A stretch of 64,000 bases of DNA from Kingdonia uniflora (lineage: Eukaryota; Streptophyta; Magnoliopsida; Ranunculales; Circaeasteraceae): NCBI GenBank assembly GCA_014058105.1, contig JACGCM010000393.1:570899-634898 (forward strand), read 5' to 3'. The notes beneath the pieces were generated by a model. That model searched no databases and had not been told where the DNA came from. It saw only the letters and a program-made list of their open reading frames with translations. The translations under genes were made by a program, and so were the position numbers. Positions within the stretch are counted from its first letter, which is position 1. Every line of letters begins with the position of its first letter. Positions 55,974-64,000 of this stretch are shown here, piece by piece.

Positions 55974-56959
55974 GGAAGGACATACTTATAGGCTAAAGTA
56001 TCTGATTACGTAAGAGCAAATTTCGATTCATGCCTTGTATAGATTGCTGGGAAACCCACCTGTAGTTGTAATCTTTTTGGGCAATGATCATAGGGCTATC
56101 TGATTTTCAAATCAGCGGGAAATCTTTCTATGCTTTACTCTTTCATGACTGAAATGTGAATGCGGTTGTCTCTTTCTTTGTGAAAATTGTAACTCATAAC
56201 AAAAAAAAAGGTTTATCTGGGCAGGAATATTATGGGCGTACATAAACTATGCAATGGAGTCAGAAGCATAGATACAAATTTTGCAAGAGGTTGGAGGGAA
56301 AAAAAAAGTGATACGTATTTCAAATCCACACAGTCTCTCCTTTTAACATCTTAGTTACGTTGTCCATGAGATAAACATTAGGTTTAGGTTTCCAACTTGT
56401 TTTTCTGACTAACAAGTTGTGGTTTTTCTAACTAACAAGTTGAGGTATTTTCTCAGTCTCGCAGCTCGCTTGTCCACTTGACTTGATAGAGAGTAAACTC
56501 GGTGATTATTTGCATACTTGCATACTACATGATATATAAATTTTGGTTTTCTTTAGTTTCAATAGAAGAAACTTGATTTGAGCGTAGTGTATGTGACTAA
56601 TTTCTTGTAGTGAATGTCTCATTCATGTTCCTTATTCTTTACCACATTTCCATTGTCTTAAACAAGATCTTATGCTTTCTAATTTCAACAAGAATAGATG
56701 TATAGAGGCACAACGTATAGTTATTGAAAACCAAATTTTATATTTTAACATAGCCAATGTATCTCTGGCGAACCCAAAAAATACACCGACCTCACTTTAT
56801 TGAAAATATTGACTAGGCGTGTAGTTATTGTAATACGAGTTAGGTTAGTTTGAGTAGGTTCTTTATGAGGTCAGACTCATTGGTTATCTATTATACATTA
56901 GGCAACGGTGTATAGACATATTCGCCATTGTCTCAGGGATAAATAGGGGCTGGGATTTG

Positions 56960-57745
56960 TGGGGAGGAGAGGGGCGGAGCCACATGAGGACCGGGGGGGG
57001 GGGGGGAAGCTGCCCACTCACTTTTCTCCAAAAATAGCTTATACATAATATATAAAAAAAAAAACCTTAAAGTTGGTTCCTCTTTCATTCCTCAGTTCCT
57101 CTGTGATTTTCTCATTTCCAACATTTCTTCCTCATTCCTCTAAGAGAGTACGACTATTGGTCGATTGAGTTCCTTTGATGGTTTGAGAGATTCCTTCGAT
57201 TGGATCGTTCTGTCGCAATTTGGTTTGCTTCTCTCCCCCTCTCTGCAATCTGATTTGGGATTCTAGTGTTCCTTTCTGCTGAATCAAATTTGGTTTAATT
57301 CCTGAGGTGAATCGTATGCTTGGATTTCGAAAGTGATTTGGGTTATGAAGCTGCAATGGATTTAGGGTTATTTTTTTCTGAATTGTTTGAAGTTTGTATA
57401 GATGGTTTTGGGTTTTTCTAAGATTGTTTTAAGTTTGTATAGATGGTTCTTCGTCTGATTGGTCGCTAGGATAGAAGAATCGACTGGGAATTGATTAAAA
57501 CTCAAAATTTGTTGGAGGATCAAATGATGAGTTTATCCTCAATGTATCAGATCCTTCCTTCTGTTACTCAGATCTTTGGTGTTCGAGATGAGAGAAGATG
57601 TGCTGCATTTGATTTGGGTAGATCGGTTATGGACTCGGTTTTGATTTGGATGATATCACGGTTAGTTTGCATTTAGTTAAGATTAACGGTAGCCCTCCAA
57701 TTTTTTTCCTGCCCCCCTGACCAATAATCCTGGCTCCGCCACTGA
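56960..57745. mobile_element. hAT-like non-autonomous element with poly-G tract
   Basis: Left end GGGGCGGAGCCACATGAGGA (56970) and right end TCCTGGCTCCGCCACTG (57729-57745) are terminal inverted repeats of the CAGTGGCGGAGCCAGG type common in plant hAT-like MITEs. An uninterrupted G run is at about 56993-57006. The interior has no transposase; the open frame at 57491-57676 is short and not recognised. The 8-bp target duplication is unclear because the flanks are GA-rich. Confidence 0.6.
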
Positions 57746-57750
57746 GGAGG

Positions 57751-58491
57751 AGGGAGATGGACGGCCTAAATTACTTGTACTCTTTAGTTGAGGGGTAATA
57801 TCGACATGTCTTTATCTCCTATCAAAGCTACGAATCTTCTATTCTCTCCATCTCCATCTCCATCTCTCTCTCTCTCTCTAACTCTGTTGGTCTTGATTGA
57901 CCTCTTGCTCAATCCTATTCCTTACCCAAATCAAGAAGGGCCCCAACAAAAAAGAACTAAAGCAAAAACTCTTGGCAGCTCAGAAGAAATCATCAGGTAA
58001 GTACAAAATTATCTCCTCTCTCTGTTCATCTTTCAGTTCCAACTCTTAATTTATTTTAGGGGTTGTTGTTGTTGCCATTCAAGCAATTTGAGTTTTTTTG
58101 TTTTCTTTGGTTTTGTTTCCTTTGCAGAGCCGAGTGTCTCGATTCAGTTTATTCGACCCAAGCGCTTGCGGTTGTAACAATCAATGATTTTCGTTTGTTC
58201 TCAATAATATTCTAAGAGAAGAAAATTGCATTTAGTAATAAACTAACATCCATCGGTTTACATTTTTCCAATTCATTGGAGTTGAAAGAATCATTTCCAA
58301 TTCATGCGCACCTGCTATTCTCTTTACAATATTTTTTCCCTGTTGGCGACTATACTTATTTGTTTCAGATGCCATAGTTTTTCCCCTCATAATTTTGTAT
58401 TATTCATTTGCATTTGACGTGTTACTCTAAACCCGTCATTGGTGGTACTCTACTTCGAGAACGACTCTCTCGTTTGGCTCATGATAGACAC
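57751..58491 (+). other. Possible first exons of an unknown host gene
   Basis: An ATG at 57788 opens a 70-codon frame with a Ser/Leu-rich stretch from a CT microsatellite (57845-57880), then PNQEGPQQKRTKAKTLGSSE to a strong donor AG/GTAAGT at about 57998. A pyrimidine-rich tract and CAG acceptor at about 58126 could start the next exon. The Athila LTR at 58492 interrupts what would follow. Family unknown. Confidence 0.3.
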
Positions 58492-59574
58492 GTAATATTA
58501 CGTTGACAACTCCTAAATTTATATCTTCCTACTCATTTATTAAATAAATGTGACACTAATAGTACTTTTAATGTATTTACAAAAAATCGGTTACATGATA
58601 AACAAGTCGTATATTTTTTCGGTTTTTAACGAAGAACAAGGGTGATGCACTCCAACAATGATTCTCATTTGAAGTTGCCTCCCAAAGGCCCATGCATGGA
58701 AGCCCATTGAAGGGAATTAGATATAAATACTATTCTCATGAGGTATAATATCTATGCATGATTTTAGGCATTGTTTAGGGGATTTTATATTAATGGTGAT
58801 ATTTAGTAACCCTTCCTATACTCTATAAATATGAGGAGAATCCTACCATGAGGGTATCTTGGAGAGTGTAAATTAGAGTTAACAAGCAATAAAAGTTCTA
58901 TTCTTCTTTTGTTCCGGTCTTTAATTTTATCGTAGTAATAGTAGTATGACAATGATCAAAAGGATGAGTAGCTAATCTTCTTAGCCAAGACTAGAGGAAG
59001 CTCCACCTAATGTAGCCGTAGTGGAGATTGTGTAGATTAGTTAGAATAATACTTTTCTCTTTATCCAGAACATTGCATATTGTATTCCTTCGTCCTATGC
59101 TTGACATAGCTAGGATTAGGAGGAATATAAATTTATAGCCATCTTGTTGGACATAACAAGATAGGTTAAGTCGAACATGGAAGAGAGAACAGAATCCATG
59201 CTTATCAACCGGACCATGGTTGAGTAAGTTGGTTATGGGTAGTTCCAATTACTAATCTTGTATCTTTGAGTATTGCATATGCCCGACTAAGATATGCGTA
59301 CGGGAACTCGTAATTACTTTAATTATTTATGCTATCTAAATGGTTACAAAAGGTGGAGTGGATCGATGCCTTGGTTCCACTCCAATTTATCTTGTAATTT
59401 GTTTCGTTCTTTTTTATTTCAAAACCTACGCAAAATCGTTGTAATTGGATAAAACTAGTAGCTCGAAGTATAATTGCACCACAAAGTCTCTTGGGATACG
59501 ACTCCGCTTCCCTTGTACTTAACGGTACACCATGCGCTTGCGGGTCATTTAAGATGTCAGTTTATAATCGATCA
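58492..59574 (+). mobile_element. Athila-type 5' LTR of cargo element, copy 2
   Basis: TGATAGACA...CGATCA, 1083 bp. It differs from the other copies by many private one-base losses (e.g. GCTTGACATAGCT for GCTTGACCATAGCT). Followed by PBS and leader. Left flank GCTCA. Confidence 0.9.
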
Positions 59575-59579
59575 AGTTT

Positions 59580-59597
59580 TGGCGCCGTTGTCGGGGA
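59580..59597 (+). promoter_or_regulatory. Athila PBS, copy 2
   Basis: TGGCGCCGTTGTCGGGGA, identical to 24332-24349. Confidence 0.85.
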
Positions 59598-59763
59598 CTT
59601 GCAAAGTTGCGTTTTATTTTAAGCCAATTTTTTGTTGGCCGGAAACAAAGTGATTGAGTGATTGGCTCAAACTCTCTGGGTGCTACAGTAACTGTGAAGT
59701 CTGTCCCTGAATGTTTCACCATTTTGATCATCTATACTTCACAGTTGGGAAATACGTTTGCAT
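59598..59763 (+). mobile_element. Athila leader, copy 2
   Basis: Same leader and same breakpoint (AAATACGTTTGC then ATTTGTTATGC) as 24350-24525. Confidence 0.8.
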
Positions 59764-60594
59764 TTGTTATGCAATTACTCAAAGCATGAACCCTAATTTA
59801 TAGCTAATAATGATATTAAGTTGGCACCCCTTGCCTTTTCGCCCACGATAGACTGAAGATGAACGTGACTCAAATATATTAAGCTTAATTTACCCGTTTC
59901 TAATATATTAGAGCTTATAATTTACACCGGTAAAATTTCCACTGCTATCGCTTTACCGTTTCAAATATATTAAGCCAATGATATTTTCGCTAAGACCAAA
60001 TAGCTTATAACTTCAATGGTAGTTGCTTTCGCCTGCAGCTACCATTGTAACTTCAATATTCATGGAACTTCTCTGCAGGCCTCTATTCTAAGTTACATCT
60101 TATGCATGTTGCTAACCAAGGGTTTAAGGCCTCTGTAGTAGGGGATGACTCAAATCCTATGATAATTCATAACAAGTTTCTTCAAGGGTTTAAGGCCATT
60201 AATGGTGCTTCTAGCTTCGGTTTGCTCATCCAAAGGTTATACTTGCAATGCCTGACAGTTTGCTGAATTAAATTCCCAAATCGAAATCAAAAATAAAATC
60301 TCAACTTTAATAAGTAAAAAAAAAAAGCAATTCTAATAAGTTTTATTACTCTCATGTTGAGACATAAAATTCATGTTTTTTAGGTGAAAAATGTATGATT
60401 TTTACTGGATTGTACTGCTCATGGCACAGGCTCATGTCAAGGCAAGTTTCTTCGTATTGCTATATTTTTTCATTAAGAATAGATTTGTAGTGCAAAATGC
60501 TGAGTAAGTTATGTTTTGCTGGACTTACTCAACATATAAACACGTCTATATCTTTATTTTCTAATTTGTTCCTTCGCGGACTGTTCTTACAAGA

Positions 60595-61224
60595 GTAAAT
60601 ACTGTCACGAATGTGACCTACAAGGAGACCCTAAATTTTCGGTTGGGAATTGATGAACGAGCCACGATGCCTATCAGATCCATCTGGGGATAAGTGGCAG
60701 TTAAGATTCAAAACCTTAAAAGACTGTATTAACTATCAAAGGCATCTTGATTACTTATTTCCACTATTTGTAGGCATGGATTCAAGAAAATGGCAATGCA
60801 TGTCAAAAGCATGGGTAGGAAACACCTTTTAGGGATTGGATAGAAGGATTCTATGGTCCCTCAACGCCTGACAAAGTTCAATATAACCAAAACACTTCTG
60901 CGCAACAAGTAGGAACTGACTTCATCAGAAACCATCAAGCTTTGGTATTGATTTGCATCTGTTCACATTTACGCCGACTCTGGTGAGAAAATATACATTC
61001 TTTTTCGATGTTTGCGATAATAGCTTACTTCTCCTATTAATGATTTATTTTTTGGAACTCTCTGAAGGATTTCTTCAACAATCTCCACTGACCACCTCCA
61101 TTCGTGAAATCATGGATGCATGCCCACATCAACGATGCAGAAAAGATACTTAAGATGCCAGTCCTTTTTCAAAGTTTGTTGTATCCACAAAAGACCCTGG
61201 ATATAACTTAATGCAGAATTCCAG
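60595..61224 (+). pseudogene. GH5 endo-beta-1,4-mannanase fragment, copy 2
   Basis: The same three exons as 25357-26005, with the same TTAAG in place of a GT donor and the same loss of the nucleophile Glu. Additional one-base losses (GGAGACCCTAAATT for GGATGACCCTACAATT) break exon 1. The frame-keeping codons around WELMNEPRC are otherwise retained. Confidence 0.8.
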
Positions 61225-63339
61225 GTGTCTATTTTTCCATGTTTTTTTTTCTATATAAATTCATGATTAATATGTGGTTGAATATGGGAACATTGTGGTT
61301 AATGTTGCCTTATTAAATATGTGAGTTTATATTAGAGAAGCTTAAAGATGATTTTGGTTTGGCTTTCAGTCGAGCCCTTCTTTACAGAACAACTGACTAC
61401 TTTTTAGGTATGGGCGGACCATGGATCTGAACATAAAAAATCACCAGAACAGTGTGCCTATTGTTCTTCAGGTACTAACATTTTCTAAAAACCTTCAATT
61501 CAAAGGTATCTATTATTGTGCATACACAAAATATTAAAAACCTGCACTGTATATGAAAACATTTAGCAGTCACTTGCATATGAAACCATTTAGTGGTCAC
61601 TTGCATATGAAATTAAGCTGTCAACTCGACGCAGTTCTAGATGTTCTATTATTAAAAAAAGAGTGTAAATGATGTAAATGAAAACCAATGGTAGGATTGA
61701 ATTGATACCGAATTTTTAATTTGCCTTTTCTAGGATTTACTTAGTCATGCCATCGACACTGGGCACTAGTACTTCTTGGGAGATTTTTTGATATGGGACC
61801 TTGGGCACCTTTCTTTCGACATCTTCCATCTCGGAAGCGCCATTCTCTCCCTAATGTACCTTCTATGCTTGGCCTATTGTTATCGATGATTTTGCTAATT
61901 ACATGTACAGGTTTGACTCTTTCTCTGTAATAAGTTTTGAATTGGTGATGCTTTCTCCATGATTTAATTAAAAAATTATTTTTCTTAAAGCTCTTTTTAT
62001 CATGACACCAAGATATCTGATCGCTGCCTCAAAACTCGAATCCACTTATGTGAAGCCCATTTAAGTCGTCTAAACATCACTCACCTAGAAAGAGAGTGTT
62101 AGGCGCTTTGAGCAGCTTATTGCATTTCTTAATAGAAAAGGTGCAATGGAGCTTCTTAATACTGGATTGGGAACATGAAGGATAATTCAAAGCCAAACTC
62201 AGCTTACCTCTATAAATGTCACTGTCTTTTCTTTTTGGAGTAGATATCATGGTCAGACTGGCAGTTTAGAATGAACATGATCAATAACTGTGATCCTACA
62301 TGCTTAGAAATTTGACACTTTTAGCCCACAACCGTCTGTCTAAGGTAGTGCATCAAACTGAAAAACTAAAACTGTAAAAAGTAAGACGTAAAAAATGAGA
62401 CATGGAAATTAATGAACTACATATAAAAAATTGAATCTGTAAGGAATCAATGAATTGAAATGACTGGAAGCCAAGCCAATCCAGCTCTCTCTAACAAGTC
62501 GCAACAACTTTTCTTTGAAGACTAAACCCTCCCTGTTGAAATTAGCCATTTCATCGTAAGAGCAATGCTCATTTCCCCAAGGAATCTCAAACAAGAGCTC
62601 CACCTTCTTAGTCTATTTCAAAGAGAAGAACAACTCATTTTCTCATACTTGCTGCTAACCGCGAACGAGATTTGGAAAAGAGACAAAACTGGGAAACTCG
62701 AGAGAGTACTCATCGAAGTAGGCTCTCACTATTAGCAGGTGAGAAATCCCTCCAAATTTATGTATCAATTGTCATGTTCCCTAATACATAAAGGCAAGCC
62801 TCCTGAGTGTCTATCACACGCAATGCCAAAAATCTCCCTGATTAGATTGATATGAATCCGGCAACTTCCCCAAAGACAACCTCTAATAATAGACAAGTAG
62901 CACATATGATGTAAAGAGTTGTACCATTTACATTATAAAAAGGATTCAGATCATCGTACTAACCGTGGGAATTTCAATCAATTCTAAGGTTCTCTCTCTC
63001 TATGCATAGCTAAGTTTGCTTAGTAATCCAGGATTTCGTTGCTCCTAATGATGTTTGATTGGTATAAATTCAATCTTATGTTTTTACTATGATCTATCTC
63101 CTCTGGATTCAGATCTTCTCCTCTCAAATTCTACCATCCCCAATCCCTCTCTAGACATGTTTGCTTGAATCGTCCAAACTTTCAATCTTCTCGCAAAAGG
63201 GTAATTGTATATTTGATAAACTTGGATGAGATTCGCATTGCATATCGGCAGAAAGAAGTTGTAACTCCTTGGTTTAGGTAAGCGGTTTCTTCAATATCCT
63301 TGGTTTAGGTAGCAAATATTACCCGCTGGACAATCTTAC

Positions 63340-63650
63340 AGAAAACAAAAGTGATAGCAATAAAATTAAGTATTGGTTGGATTGTTTTGGTTGGTGTTAC
63401 CTGTTTGATTTGTTATCTAGCCTATATGGCATTTTATGAGTTATTTGGTTCATTGTCATGGACAATCATGTTATTGGCACTTATAGTAGCTTTCTTTATA
63501 ATTTTTAGGGTAAAGAGTAAACGTCTCTCCCATAATAACAACTCAGACGTGGACCTGTTCATTGCGGTAAGGGATAGTAGTTGTTTAAAGAGAAGAAAAC
63601 CATGTGTTTCTGAGAAGTTTGATGATACATTAGAGAAAATGAGGGTTTGA
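63340..63650 (+). other. Open exon of a two-TM protein
   Basis: After CTTACAG the frame reads VIAIKLSIGWIVLVGVTCLI, then AFYELFGSLSWTIMLLALIV and AFFIIFRVKSKRLSH (two hydrophobic segments), SDVDLFIAVRDSSCLKRRKP, and ends EKMRV with TGA at 63650. No ATG opens it, so an exon following an AG acceptor is likelier than a complete gene. Family not recognised. Copy 1 (28155-28500) is frameshifted. Confidence 0.4.
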
Positions 63651-64000
63651 AATTCACTATATAAGTATGGGGCTTAAAACTTTTAAGCATGAATCATGTA
63701 TGTAGTCTTACCGGGAAACTTGGAAATGCGTGCTTTCCTATTGTGCACGAAGAGGGTATAAGATGATTAATGTAGGGGGCTACTTCCATCAGTTGTTGGG
63801 GTAACCCATGTGCCATTACGTTTCCTATGTATGTGAAGTCAAAATACTACTTGGTGAGAAGAGGTAACCTACAATAGATAAACTCATGCATGGGCAAGTT
63901 TGCATGCCTTTATTATCTAAAATGGTTATATTGATGTTGTTGAGGGGCGATTGTACTTAATTTGTGGCTATCACGATCCTTGTGCTTTCGTTAATTCCAA

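Larger units (their letters stand above)
55066..56905. repeat. Block X, copy 2 (inverted relative to 19607-21429)
   Basis: The reverse complement aligns end to end with copy 1. Outside the small genes it holds no exon I can defend. In this copy the end that touches the exopolygalacturonase region in copy 1 touches a copia LTR end. Confidence 0.85.
59764..64000 (+). other. Host-derived segment inside Athila-type element (cargo, copy 2)
   Basis: Collinear with 24526 to about 28832 over the whole remaining window. Differences are dominated by single-base indels in short homopolymers. It runs off the window, so its 3' LTR cannot be seen. 62230-63330 holds no exon I can defend. Confidence 0.7.

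Noticed and set aside
57132..57676. Open frames in the hAT-like element
   Set aside because: Short, on both strands, without a transposase (hAT dimerisation) motif.

Overview
This is nuclear DNA of a flowering plant, most likely a eudicot. Evidence: genes with plant-type GT..AG introns, an exopolygalacturonase, a GH5 mannanase, an F-box protein, an RNA polymerase II CTD tail, and Ty1/copia, Athila-type Ty3/gypsy, LINE, TRIM and hAT-like repeats. I cannot name the species. Only one host gene looks complete and functional: the four-exon exopolygalacturonase at 46312-47783. No rRNA, tRNA or CRISPR array was seen.

Layout. 1-9645: inverted, nested pieces of one Athila-type family (LTR begins TGATAGACA, ends AATCGATCA; PBS TGGCGCCGTTGTCGGGGA) that keeps a gag-like frame but no pol. 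9646-15357: a 5'-truncated LINE (reverse transcriptase plus endonuclease, minus strand), split by a 3.6-kb LTR element (11092-14656) carrying an eight-unit, about 119-bp tandem array. 15417-16480: pseudogene of the 3' end of NRPB1 (Pol II largest subunit, CTD heptads). 16910-19606: gag-protease-only copia element. 19607-22688: block X with a head-to-head pair of small TM/Gly-rich genes, then the 5' part of a duplicated exopolygalacturonase that ends at a microhomology junction with a copia LTR.

23968-30349: an Athila 5' LTR remnant, PBS and leader, followed by 4.7 kb of host-derived DNA (mannanase exons, membrane-protein exon and other exon-like pieces) and a same-orientation LTR. The same arrangement recurs at 58492-64000 and runs off the window, so the host DNA may be retrotransposon cargo. 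30738-36975: full-length copia element with perfect CATAA target duplication, nested in an older copia remnant. 37825-39700: second NRPB1 tail, opposite orientation, with a solo copia LTR in its intron. 39700-45324: repeat fragments (copia LTR/gag, SINE-like unit, gypsy gag). 45325-47783: intact exopolygalacturonase. 48833-49313: F-box pseudogene. 50913-52498: a 73-codon TM/Gly-rich gene split by a 1.36-kb TRIM; removing the TRIM and one target copy keeps the frame. 53009-54116: solo Athila LTR. 55066-56905: inverted copy of block X. 56960-57745: hAT-like MITE.

The genes do not form a pathway. The window records layered transposition, gene-fragment duplication and inversion around a few host loci. 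The strongest candidates for something undescribed are the chimeric Athila element with host cargo and the small TM/Gly-rich peptide family, two of whose members form a foldback.
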